The notes below the pieces were generated by a model. The model was not told where the DNA came from. It ran no database searches and saw nothing but the letters and a program-made list of their open reading frames with translations. Below are positions 7,525 to 14,495 of a DNA stretch of 14,815 bases, in pieces (the first letter of the stretch is position 1; the number at the start of each line of letters is the position of its first letter). The position numbers and the translations under genes are program-made. Source of the DNA: Gemmatimonadales bacterium UBA4456 (GTDB lineage: Bacteria > Gemmatimonadota > Gemmatimonadetes > Longimicrobiales > Gaopeijiaceae); assembly GCA_002390225.1 (NCBI GenBank), contig DGOW01000012.1:1-14815 (forward strand), read 5' to 3'.

Positions 7525-8807
7525 CCGTCGCTCCCTTCCGATTCCAGCGGGCCAACCGCGTCTGCCACGATCGTCCCGTCGGCGAGTCTCAAGTGAAAAC
7601 GCACCCCTTCGTCAAAGCCCTCCGCGTGGCGCAGTACCCGCCCGTTCGGCGTTCGCGCCACCGAGTACCCGCGTGAGAGTGTCGCAAGCGGCGACAGTGC
7701 CTCGAGGCGTCCCGCGTACCCGGACAGACTCGCCTGCTGACGCTCGATGCGGTGCCTGATACCCCGTTCCAGACCGAGCGAGCTCATATCGAGCGTCTGC
7801 CGGGCCGGTCCGAGCCGCCGCTCGATCGCCCTCGCCAGCCGAGCCAGACGGTCGGAGACGGCAATCCTTCTGCGTTGCGTCGCCTGCCTGAGTCCCCGAC
7901 CGAGCCGCTCGGGTGTGCGCCGCAGTTGGGCAAGGAGCGCGACCCCGTCCGGCACGACTGTCTCGGCGGCAGCGGACGGTGTGGGCGCTCGGACATCGGC
8001 GACCAGATCGGACATCGTGACATCGACCTCGTGACCCACCGCTGAAACGACCGGGACCGGACACGCAGCGATCGCCCGTGCCAGCGGCTCCTCGTTGAAG
8101 GCCCAGAGGTCTTCGAGGGAGCCCCCACCGCGACCAATGATGATCACCTCGGGCAGGCCGGAAGCCGCCAGGCGTTCCAGCGCCGTTGCCAACTCCGCTG
8201 ATGCGCCTTCCCCCTGCACCCGGGCGCCGCAGAGGATCACGCGGGCCCATGGTGCACGCCGACTGAGCACCGAGAGGATGTCTCGAACGGCCGCTCCAGT
8301 AGGGGAAGTCACTACGCCGATCGTTTCGGGGTAGTTGGGCAGTGGTCGCTTCCGCTCTGGGTCCAGAAGACCATCGGTCTCGAGTCGCGCCTTGAGCTCC
8401 CCGAAGGCTTTGCGCCACAGCCCTTCTGCCCCTTCCGCCTCGACGCGGCGCACCACCATCTGGTAGTCACCCCTGGGCTCGTACAGCGTGAGGTCGCCGT
8501 AACAGCGCACCTTCATGCCTTCGTCCGGATCGGTCGGAAGGAGCGAAGCTTCCCGCGCGAACATCACGGATTTCAGCTGGGCCCTGTCGTCTTTGAGCGT
8601 GAAGTAGCAGTGGCCGGCCCGCGAGCGCGTCCACTGCCCGATCTCGCCACCCACCCAGAGTGGCTCGACGTTCGAGTCGAGTAAGCCCTTCACAGCCCGG
8701 TTCACCTGCGAGACAGACCAGACCTTGGGCTCCGGGGGTGGCGGAGGCTCCGCTTCTACCGCGTCTTCTTCATCATCGAAGAGGCCGAGGCTCAGATCAT
8801 CGACCAA
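7521..8807 (-). CDS. xseA: Exodeoxyribonuclease VII large subunit
   Basis: 428 residues (E. coli 456). It is the catalytic subunit of exonuclease VII, acting on single-stranded DNA in repair. An OB-fold occupies about 29-125 (WVGGEIGQW at 51-59, HCYFTLKDD at 66-74). The catalytic domain has IGVVTSPTGAA at 163-173, RGGGSLEDLWAFN at 226-238 and GHEVDVTMSDLVADVRAPTP at 258-277. A helical C-terminal stalk (about 285-375) and the RGYS motif before the last strands follow. Residues 1-27 form an acidic, proline-rich extension (five consecutive Pro) ahead of the OB-fold. Start is a TTG 3 bp after the folD stop, with no clear Shine-Dalgarno; no ATG or GTG lies in frame nearby. The exact N terminus is therefore the least certain part. 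Confidence 0.95.
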   Translation of the reverse strand: MVDDLSLGLFDDEEDAVEAEPPPPPEPKVWSVSQVNRAVKGLLDSNVEPLWVGGEIGQWTRSRAGHCYFTLKDDRAQLKSVMFAREASLLPTDPDEGMKVRCYGDLTLYEPRGDYQMVVRRVEAEGAEGLWRKAFGELKARLETDGLLDPERKRPLPNYPETIGVVTSPTGAAVRDILSVLSRRAPWARVILCGARVQGEGASAELATALERLAASGLPEVIIIGRGGGSLEDLWAFNEEPLARAIAACPVPVVSAVGHEVDVTMSDLVADVRAPTPSAAAETVVPDGVALLAQLRRTPERLGRGLRQATQRRRIAVSDRLARLARAIERRLGPARQTLDMSSLGLERGIRHRIERQQASLSGYAGRLEALSPLATLSRGYSVARTPNGRVLRHAEGFDEGVRFHLRLADGTIVADAVGPLESEGSDG

Positions 8808-8810
8808 CGG

Positions 8811-9704
8811 TCAGACCGAGGCGCCCGCCCTGAGGCTGGCCGACTTAACCGTGTTCGCGAGCAGCATCGTGATCGTCATGGGCCCGACGCCACCCGGAAC
8901 GGGTGAGATCGCGGCCGCCTTTTCCTTCACCTCGTCGAAGAGGACGTCGCCGCAGACGCGGTAGCCCTTCTCACGAGTGTCGTCGTCGACGCGGTTGGTA
9001 CCGACGTCGATCACGACCGTCCCCTCCGAGACCATGTCACCGGTGATCATCTCGGGGCGTCCCATCGCGACGACCAGGATGTCCGCCGAGCGCGTCACGG
9101 CGGCAAGGTCTGCCGTCCGCGAGTGCGCTACCGTGACCGTCGCGTTCCCACCCGGTGCCTTGCGCATCAGGAGTGCCGCAGCCGGCTTCCCGACGATGTT
9201 CGACCGACCGACGATCACGACGTGCTTCCCGGACGGATCGTTCCCGGACCGGACCAGCATCTCGACGACGCCCGCGGGCGTACAGGGCGCGAAGAAATCA
9301 CCCGAACCGGTCGCCAGCCGACCAACGCTCATCGGGTGAAAGCCGTCGACGTCTTTCAGCGGGTCGATGGCCTCGAGGACCTTTCCCTCGTCGATGTGAT
9401 CCGGGAGCGGCAGCTGGACCAGAATTCCGTGGATCTCGGGATTTGAGTTGAGCCCCTCCACGACACCCAGCAGTTCGTCCTCGGACGTGTCCGCCTCGAG
9501 TGTGATCTGGTCCGAGTGGATGCCCATGGCGTGAGCAGCCTTGTTCTTCATTCCCACATACATCTGGGAAGCCGGCTCAGCGCCGACGAGCACCGTTGCG
9601 AGACCGGGGGTTACCCCGTGCTCAGCCTTCAGCGCCGCGACCTGGTCCTTGAGTTCTGAGCGGATCTCGTCGGAGATCTCGCGGCCGGAGATGATCTGGG
9701 TCAT
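8811..9704 (-). CDS. folD: Bifunctional methylenetetrahydrofolate dehydrogenase / methenyltetrahydrofolate cyclohydrolase
   Basis: 297 residues, normal for FolD (about 280-300). It interconverts 5,10-methylene-, 5,10-methenyl- and 10-formyl-THF with NADP+, supplying one-carbon units for purines and formyl-Met-tRNA. The N-terminal catalytic domain shows Tyr49 and Lys53 in YVGMKNKA, QLPLP at 97-101 and KDVDGFHP at 117-124 with Asp120. The Rossmann domain has VIVGRSNIVGKPAAALL at 163-179 and the closing PVPGGVGPMT at 268-277. All active-site residues are present. The ATG lies 45 bp downstream of rny, with a weak GGGA about 10 nt upstream. xseA follows after 3 bp, so these two are surely co-transcribed. 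Confidence 0.97.
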   Translation of the reverse strand: MTQIISGREISDEIRSELKDQVAALKAEHGVTPGLATVLVGAEPASQMYVGMKNKAAHAMGIHSDQITLEADTSEDELLGVVEGLNSNPEIHGILVQLPLPDHIDEGKVLEAIDPLKDVDGFHPMSVGRLATGSGDFFAPCTPAGVVEMLVRSGNDPSGKHVVIVGRSNIVGKPAAALLMRKAPGGNATVTVAHSRTADLAAVTRSADILVVAMGRPEMITGDMVSEGTVVIDVGTNRVDDDTREKGYRVCGDVLFDEVKEKAAAISPVPGGVGPMTITMLLANTVKSASLRAGASV

Positions 9705-9749
9705 GTCGGACGTGTCCCGGGGAGACTGGGGTGGCCTGGAGCCGGAAAT

Positions 9750-11324
9750 CTAACGCGCGAAGTCGACCGCACGAGTCTCCCGAATCACGACGACCTTGAT
9801 CTGCCCCGGGTACTGCAGCTCACTCTCGATCCGACGCGCGACAGACTCCGAGATCTGGGCCATCTGGCCGTCACCCACAGACTCGGGCTCGACCATGACG
9901 CGGAGCTCTCGGCCGGCCTGAATGGCAAAGCAGCGCGACACGCCCTCTTCCTCCATCGCGAGCTCCTCGAGCTTCTCGAGACGATTCACGTAACCATCGA
10001 GCATCTCGCGTCGGGCACCGGGTCGGGAGCCGCTGATCGCGTCGGCTGCGGTGACGAGGAAGGTTTCGGCAAAGAAGTGCGGCTCCTCGTCATGGTGAGC
10101 CTTGATGGCGTTGAGCACGAGCGCGGTCTCGTTGTGCTTGGAGCAGAGGCGATACCCGAGTTCAACGTGCGTACCCTCGTGCTCGTGGGTCATGCCCTTC
10201 CCGACGTCGTGCAGGATCGCCGCGCGCTTGGTACCCTGGACGTCGAGGCCCATCTCCCCGGCCATGTTCCCCGCCAGCAGCGCAACCTCGCGCGCGTGCT
10301 GGAGCTGGTTCTGCCCGTACGACGTCCGGAAGCGCAGTCGTCCGAGTGTCTTGACGATCTCCGCGTGTACGTTGTGCAGGCCGAGCTCAAAGAGGATCTC
10401 CTCGGCCGCTTCGATCATCCCCTTCTCAACCTCGGCGGCGGCCTTCTCGACCACCTCCTCAATCCGACCAGGGTGGATACGCCCGTCCTCGACGAGCCGC
10501 TCGAGCGCAATGCGGGCTGTCTCACGGCGCACGGGGTCGAATGCAGAGAGCACGACCGCCTCAGGGGTGTCGTCGATGATGACGTCGACCCCGGTCAGCT
10601 GCTCGAAGGAACGGATATTTCGACCCTCACGCCCGATGATCCGACCCTTCATGTCATCCGACGGAAGGTGGACCACCGATACGGTCGTCTCGGCGGTCAG
10701 GTCGGCCGCCATACGCTGAATGGACAGCGCCACGATCTTGCGCGCTTCCTTTTCGGCATCCCTCTGCGCTTGATCCTTGATCTCCCGCAAGCTGTTGGCT
10801 GCTTCGGCCCGCGCTGCGTCCTGGAGATCGGAGACGATCTCGGCTTTCGCCTCCACCTGGCTCATGCCGGCCAGCCGCTCGAGCTTCCGACGGGCTTCGC
10901 CCGCGCTCGCGGCTACGTCCTCAGCCTCCCGCTCCACGTCTGTCTCACGGGTGACCAACGCCTCGGAGCGCGCTTCGAGCTCGTGGTCGCGCGAATTCAG
11001 CCGCTCGAACTGGCGATCCAGTGCGTCGGACCGCTCTTCGGCACGACGCTCGGCGCGCTCGATCTCTTCCCGGCGTCGGGTTTCTTCATTTTCCCAGGCT
11101 TCACGAAGACGGAATCCCTCTTCGCGCCCGGAGAGCTCTCCGGCCTTCCGCGCGTTCTCCGCCTCGGTTTCGGCCCGCTTCAGGATGCGGGAGGCCTCGT
11201 CCTGTCCCTTCTGCTTTTCCAACTCCTGCTGGATTCGGGCGCGATTCCTCGCCGCCAAGAACCCCATCAGCAATCCCAGAACGAGTGCGATCCCCGCCGC
11301 CAAAATCAAAGGCGGGGTGATCAT
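9750..11324 (-). CDS. rny: Ribonuclease Y (membrane-anchored endoribonuclease)
   Basis: 524 residues, matching the 520 of B. subtilis RNase Y. It starts bulk mRNA decay by single-strand endonucleolytic cuts and can organise a membrane degradosome. A single transmembrane helix spans about 5-25. A very long Glu/Arg/Ala-rich coiled coil runs about 30-200. The KH domain has its GxxG loop GREG at 231-234, followed by IDDTPEAVVLSAFDP (250-264). The HD domain has His343 and the HD pair H372-D373 in LHDVGKG, then the AHHDEEP helix. All catalytic residues are intact. Start is ATG with GGAG 7 nt upstream. The 156-bp leader holds a promoter candidate and a terminator-like hairpin right before the Shine-Dalgarno, so rny is probably expressed partly apart from zapA. 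Confidence 0.97.
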   Translation of the reverse strand: MITPPLILAAGIALVLGLLMGFLAARNRARIQQELEKQKGQDEASRILKRAETEAENARKAGELSGREEGFRLREAWENEETRRREEIERAERRAEERSDALDRQFERLNSRDHELEARSEALVTRETDVEREAEDVAASAGEARRKLERLAGMSQVEAKAEIVSDLQDAARAEAANSLREIKDQAQRDAEKEARKIVALSIQRMAADLTAETTVSVVHLPSDDMKGRIIGREGRNIRSFEQLTGVDVIIDDTPEAVVLSAFDPVRRETARIALERLVEDGRIHPGRIEEVVEKAAAEVEKGMIEAAEEILFELGLHNVHAEIVKTLGRLRFRTSYGQNQLQHAREVALLAGNMAGEMGLDVQGTKRAAILHDVGKGMTHEHEGTHVELGYRLCSKHNETALVLNAIKAHHDEEPHFFAETFLVTAADAISGSRPGARREMLDGYVNRLEKLEELAMEEEGVSRCFAIQAGRELRVMVEPESVGDGQMAQISESVARRIESELQYPGQIKVVVIRETRAVDFAR

Positions 11325-11335
11325 GTATAGACTCC

Positions 11336-11354
11336 AAAACGGCCATAAAGGCCG
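11336..11354 (-). terminator. Weak terminator-like hairpin in front of rny
   Basis: On the minus strand CGGCC, loop TTTAT and GGCCG (11354-11340) form a 5-bp GC-only stem followed by TTTT (11339-11336). This is the form of a short intrinsic terminator. It ends immediately before the rny Shine-Dalgarno GGAG (11335-11332). It could end the pheST-zapA transcript, attenuate rny, or influence ribosome access. The short stem and T-run make efficient termination doubtful. Confidence 0.35.
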
Positions 11355-11421
11355 AAGGTGAGTACATCGGACGGACGAGACGCACGCGTGCGATCACGCC
11401 ATCCCCGTGTGTAACGAATTC

Positions 11422-11451
11422 AGGATAGGGTGCGGGCGAGCGCGTCCGCAA
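11422..11451 (-). promoter_or_regulatory. Candidate rny promoter
   Basis: On the minus strand TTGCGG (11451-11446) and TATCCT (11427-11422) are spaced by 18 nt, a partial match to sigma70 -35 and -10 boxes. A start near 11415 would leave a 5' UTR of about 90 nt. The -35 half overlaps one arm of a GGGTTGCGG/CCGCACCC stem (11454-11446 with 11435-11428), which could instead be a 3'-end structure for the zapA message. No T-run follows that stem. Confidence 0.3.
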
Positions 11452-11480
11452 CCCGGGGCGGGCTTCGCTGACCCGTGCTC

Positions 11481-11777
11481 CTAGGTGGGTGGCGCGACCC
11501 GTTCCACGCGTGCAGCGAGGGCCTCGATACGCCCCGCGAGGTCACCCTTGGCGCGACCCACCTCTTCCCGCATCTGAAAGTACTCGTCCGCGATGGAGAG
11601 TGCAGCGAGAATCGCGGCCTTGTGACCTTCGATGAGGCCGGCCGCCATCCGAATTTCATGGATTCGGTCGTCGACGAGCTTCGCGCATCTTCGGGTGTAC
11701 TCAGGTTCCGCACTCGCCCGAATGGTGTGTTCCTCTCCGGCAATCCGAACCGTCACCGAGGTTTTTTTCGCCGTCAT
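11481..11777 (-). CDS. zapA: Cell division protein ZapA
   Basis: 98 residues, within the ZapA range (about 85-110). ZapA is a cytoplasmic FtsZ-binding protein that cross-links protofilaments and stabilises the Z-ring. The N-terminal head has the beta-hairpin SVTVRIAGEEHTIR at 7-20 and the EPEY turn at 24-27. It is followed by a helix with the family-diagnostic KAAILAALSIADEYF at 53-67. Residues 68-93 are a C-terminal coiled coil for tetramer formation. Start is ATG in an ATGA overlap with the preceding coiled-coil gene, with GGAG 8 nt upstream. Codons 4-6 contain seven consecutive A, which looks like an ordinary Lys-Lys run. Confidence 0.9.
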   Translation of the reverse strand: MTAKKTSVTVRIAGEEHTIRASAEPEYTRRCAKLVDDRIHEIRMAAGLIEGHKAAILAALSIADEYFQMREEVGRAKGDLAGRIEALAARVERVAPPT

Positions 11778-12106
11778 CCCTGATTCTCCAAGAAGCGAAT
11801 CCGAGCGATCATGCGCTCCACACCCTCGCGACCCCGTTCAAGACGGGACCGGAGGTCTTCATTCTGCGCCTCGAGCGACGTGAGGCGTCCCATGATCTTC
11901 TGAGCGTCGGCCGGGTTCTCCGTAAAGCGCTCCACCAAGCCCACCATCTCCGAGTTCCGCGCCTCGACTTCCTCCACCCGGCCCTCGGCCTCGTCAATGC
12001 GGCGCTGAGCGTCTTGCAACTCACCGACCAGCCGGACGACAGCCGACTCGAGACGGTCGAATGCGGCTTCCTCCACGGTACTGCCGTTATCCTCGGGCTT
12101 CGACAC
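11774..12106 (-). CDS. Small coiled-coil protein, possible ZapB-like partner of ZapA
   Basis: 110 residues with no catalytic motif, no signal peptide and no membrane segment, so it is cytoplasmic. Two heptad-rich helices are visible: about 16-57 (LESAVVRLVGELQDAQRRID onward) and about 69-107, joined by a short linker with Pro65. The second ends in an Arg-rich tail, GREGVERMIARIRFLENQG. E. coli ZapB is an 81-residue coiled coil that binds ZapA. The coupled position directly before zapA makes a similar role the best inference, but coiled coils cannot be assigned by appearance alone. The GTG start overlaps pheT by 20 bp and is supported by AGGAGG with a 6-nt spacer. The stop overlaps the zapA ATG (ATGA). 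Confidence 0.85.
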   Translation of the reverse strand: MSKPEDNGSTVEEAAFDRLESAVVRLVGELQDAQRRIDEAEGRVEEVEARNSEMVGLVERFTENPADAQKIMGRLTSLEAQNEDLRSRLERGREGVERMIARIRFLENQG

Positions 12107-14495
12107 CGAGATCCTCCTCCAACCGTTTGAGAACCAGCCTGACGCTCTTGTCGACCTGCTTGTCCTTCAGGGTCCGCCTCGGAGACCGGAAACGCAAGCG
12201 GAACGCAAGCGAGCGCTGGCCCTCCGGGACCCCTTCCCCCGTGTAGAGGTCGAAGATCTCGAGCGATTCGAGATCCTGACCCGCGAATCGACGAACCAAC
12301 TCGGACACGGCTCCCGAGCTGACTGTGTCAGGAACGAGAAGCGCGAGATCCCGTTCACTGGCCGGGAACTGTGGGAGTGGCGTGACCGTGACGGGCTTCG
12401 GCTCAGCCGGCTCAGCCGGCAGTGTCAGCTCGAACCCCCAGAGGTCACCGGCCCAGACAGGCACGTCGTACTCGGCCTCGGCGATCAGTCCACCGTACCC
12501 TAACACGTCGCCCTCCCTGCTCCGCACCACGAGGCACGAACCTTTCGCCACGACCGCCGCAGCCGGACTTCCCGGTTCGATCGTGGCATCTACCCCATAG
12601 ACCATCGAGACAACCACCTCCAGCAGCGCCTTGAGGTCCCAGACTTCGAGGGCCTCGTCCGGACGCGACCAGTGTGGGGGCTCCCGACGACCGGTCAGCA
12701 CGGCTGCCAGATGTGGCTCTTCATGCGGAGGCTCGCCTGCTCCGGCCTTCCGGAAGGAGGTGCCCAGCTCGAACAGGCGCACGTCACGATTGCCGCGGGC
12801 CAGGTTGTACTCGACCCGCCTGACCAGCGAGGGCAACAGTGCGCGCCGCATGAAGGGTTCCGTCGTCGTCAGCGGGTTGGCGACTTCAACATCACCCTCA
12901 TTCGACGGACAGAACGCGGGCGTCTGTGTCTCGAACAGGCCTTCGGCGACCAGCTCGGACCGCAGGCGATCCTCCAGCTGGAAGAGCGGATGGTCAGGCA
13001 CTGCGGAGGGCCGCTGCGGGCCCAGCGTATCGGGGAAGTTGTCGAAGCCGTGCGTGCGCGCGACTTCCTCGATCAGGTCCACTTCCCGGGTGACGTCGTA
13101 GGACCGGAAGCCCGGTACACGGACGTGCAGTACGCCGCCCGTCTCACCTTCCACCAAGAAGCCGAGCGGGGTGATCAGCGACTCGACGTAGTCCGCCTCG
13201 AAGGGGATGCCCAGCACACGCTCGAGGCGTGACAGCCGGAGGTCAACAAGGGAGCTCTCGAAGGAACCCGGGCAGCAATCCAGGATCGGACCGTCCAGCT
13301 CACCTCCGGCAGTGGACAGGATCACCTGGATACAGCGTTCCATAGCGCGCTGCATGCCTTCCGGGTCTACTCCACGCTCGTATCGGTACGACGCGTCGGT
13401 CGACATGACCAGCGCACGACGGGTCGCTCGGGTCGACTTGGGCTCGAATAGCGCGCACTCAAGCAGTACGTCGACCGTGTCCTCGTCGACCTCGGTGTTT
13501 TGCCCTCCCATCACCCCTGCGATCGCGACGGGACCGTTCCCGTCGCAGATCATGAGCATATCGGGCGTGATCGAGCGCGTTTCCTCATCAAGGGTGACGA
13601 AGTCCTGTTCAGCCGCCGTCGCCCGTCGAACGAGAATCGACTGGCCACCTACTCGGCTCAGGTCGAAGGCGTGCATGGGCTGCCCGAGCTCGAGCAGCAC
13701 GTAGTTCGTCGCATCGACCACGTTGTTGATTGATCGTGACCCGGCTCCGCGCAGCCGCTCCTGCAACCACGCAGGGGAGGGCCCGACCTTCACACCGCGA
13801 ATGACAGCGCCAAGGTAACGATTACACAAATCCGCGTCGTCGATGCGTACCGAGACCCCGTTCAGCTCGACTTCCGGCGATCCCGTGCGGTATTCGAGAT
13901 CGAGATCCGGCGCACCGGGCAGTTGGGGCAACTCGACGCGACCCTCGCCTTCGGACGCCAGTTCCCGAGCTACGCCGACGTGCGACAGCAGGTCGCCCCG
14001 ATTCGCCGTGACCTCCACATCCAGCGTGGAATCGTCCAGACCCATCGCGTCCACGAACGAGCCCCCGGGCGTGAACTGACCATCCAGCTCAAGGATTCCA
14101 TCGTGGTCTTGCCCCAGACCTAACTCCTTGGCAGAGCAAAACATACCCTGAGACACCTCACCGCGAATCTTCGACTTCTTGATCTTGAAGTCGCCGGGAA
14201 GCACCGCTCCTACGGGAGCAAGCGGGTAGAAGGCACCATCCTTCACGACCGGTGCTCCGCAGACGATCTGGATGGTCTCTGTACCGTTATCGACCTCGCA
14301 GACCCGGAGCCGATCGGCGTTGGGGTGCTGTTGCGCCTTGATGACCCGCCCGATGATGATGTCGCGCAACGCATCGCCGGGCGAAGTGATGTCATCCACC
14401 GGTGCACCGCGCAGTGCGAGATGCTCGGAGATGATCTCCGGAGTGCCCTCGAGCCCCGGAACCAGATCCTTCAACCACCGTGTGGAAACGTTCAT
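12087..14495 (-). CDS. pheT: Phenylalanine--tRNA ligase beta subunit
   Basis: 802 residues, the normal long bacterial form. With PheS it forms the cytoplasmic alpha2-beta2 enzyme that charges tRNA-Phe. Domains in order are: EMAP-like tRNA-binding fold about 40-148 (HPNADRLRVCEVD at 57-69, IVCGAPVV at 77-84), B3/B4 editing domain about 210-380, B5 about 400-475 (DLIEEVARTHGFDN near its end), catalytic-like core to about 690, and the FDX-ACB anticodon-binding domain about 706-797 (FPASERDLALLVP). A Pro/Ala/Glu linker before FDX-ACB is encoded partly by a 9-bp tandem repeat. The ATG overlaps the pheS TGA (ATGA). The 3' end overlaps the following coiled-coil gene by 20 bp and supplies its Shine-Dalgarno. 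Confidence 0.98.
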   Translation of the reverse strand: MNVSTRWLKDLVPGLEGTPEIISEHLALRGAPVDDITSPGDALRDIIIGRVIKAQQHPNADRLRVCEVDNGTETIQIVCGAPVVKDGAFYPLAPVGAVLPGDFKIKKSKIRGEVSQGMFCSAKELGLGQDHDGILELDGQFTPGGSFVDAMGLDDSTLDVEVTANRGDLLSHVGVARELASEGEGRVELPQLPGAPDLDLEYRTGSPEVELNGVSVRIDDADLCNRYLGAVIRGVKVGPSPAWLQERLRGAGSRSINNVVDATNYVLLELGQPMHAFDLSRVGGQSILVRRATAAEQDFVTLDEETRSITPDMLMICDGNGPVAIAGVMGGQNTEVDEDTVDVLLECALFEPKSTRATRRALVMSTDASYRYERGVDPEGMQRAMERCIQVILSTAGGELDGPILDCCPGSFESSLVDLRLSRLERVLGIPFEADYVESLITPLGFLVEGETGGVLHVRVPGFRSYDVTREVDLIEEVARTHGFDNFPDTLGPQRPSAVPDHPLFQLEDRLRSELVAEGLFETQTPAFCPSNEGDVEVANPLTTTEPFMRRALLPSLVRRVEYNLARGNRDVRLFELGTSFRKAGAGEPPHEEPHLAAVLTGRREPPHWSRPDEALEVWDLKALLEVVVSMVYGVDATIEPGSPAAAVVAKGSCLVVRSREGDVLGYGGLIAEAEYDVPVWAGDLWGFELTLPAEPAEPKPVTVTPLPQFPASERDLALLVPDTVSSGAVSELVRRFAGQDLESLEIFDLYTGEGVPEGQRSLAFRLRFRSPRRTLKDKQVDKSVRLVLKRLEEDLGVEARG
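12113..12118 (-). promoter_or_regulatory. Shine-Dalgarno inside pheT for the coiled-coil gene
   Basis: AGGAGG on the minus strand, 6 nt before the GTG at 12106. It is made from the Glu-Glu-Asp codons near the end of pheT. This strong site is the main evidence that the 110-residue frame is translated and starts with GTG. Confidence 0.7.
12402..12419. repeat. 9-bp tandem duplication within pheT
   Basis: CTCAGCCGG is repeated twice in direct tandem on the plus strand. On the coding strand it encodes a repeated Ala-Glu-Pro in the linker before the FDX-ACB domain. It keeps the frame and looks like a simple slippage product. Confidence 0.6.

Noticed and set aside
7612..8418. A 268-codon minus-strand frame inside xseA
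   Set aside because: It is a frame-shifted reading of the xseA catalytic region; the xseA frame holds every conserved motif.
10077..11330. A 417-codon open frame on the plus strand, antisense to rny
   Set aside because: It is a mirror of the rny coiled coil and catalytic region, with no domain or start signal of its own. RNase Y motifs on the other strand are complete.
11325..11480. 6S RNA gene downstream of zapA
   Set aside because: ssrS follows zapA in many bacteria, so I looked for it. The two ends of the gap do not pair into the required long closing stem with a central bubble.
11757..11772. A seven-A run early in zapA as a programmed frameshift site
   Set aside because: The codon phase does not give a proper slippery heptamer, no stimulatory structure is evident, and the zero frame encodes a complete ZapA.
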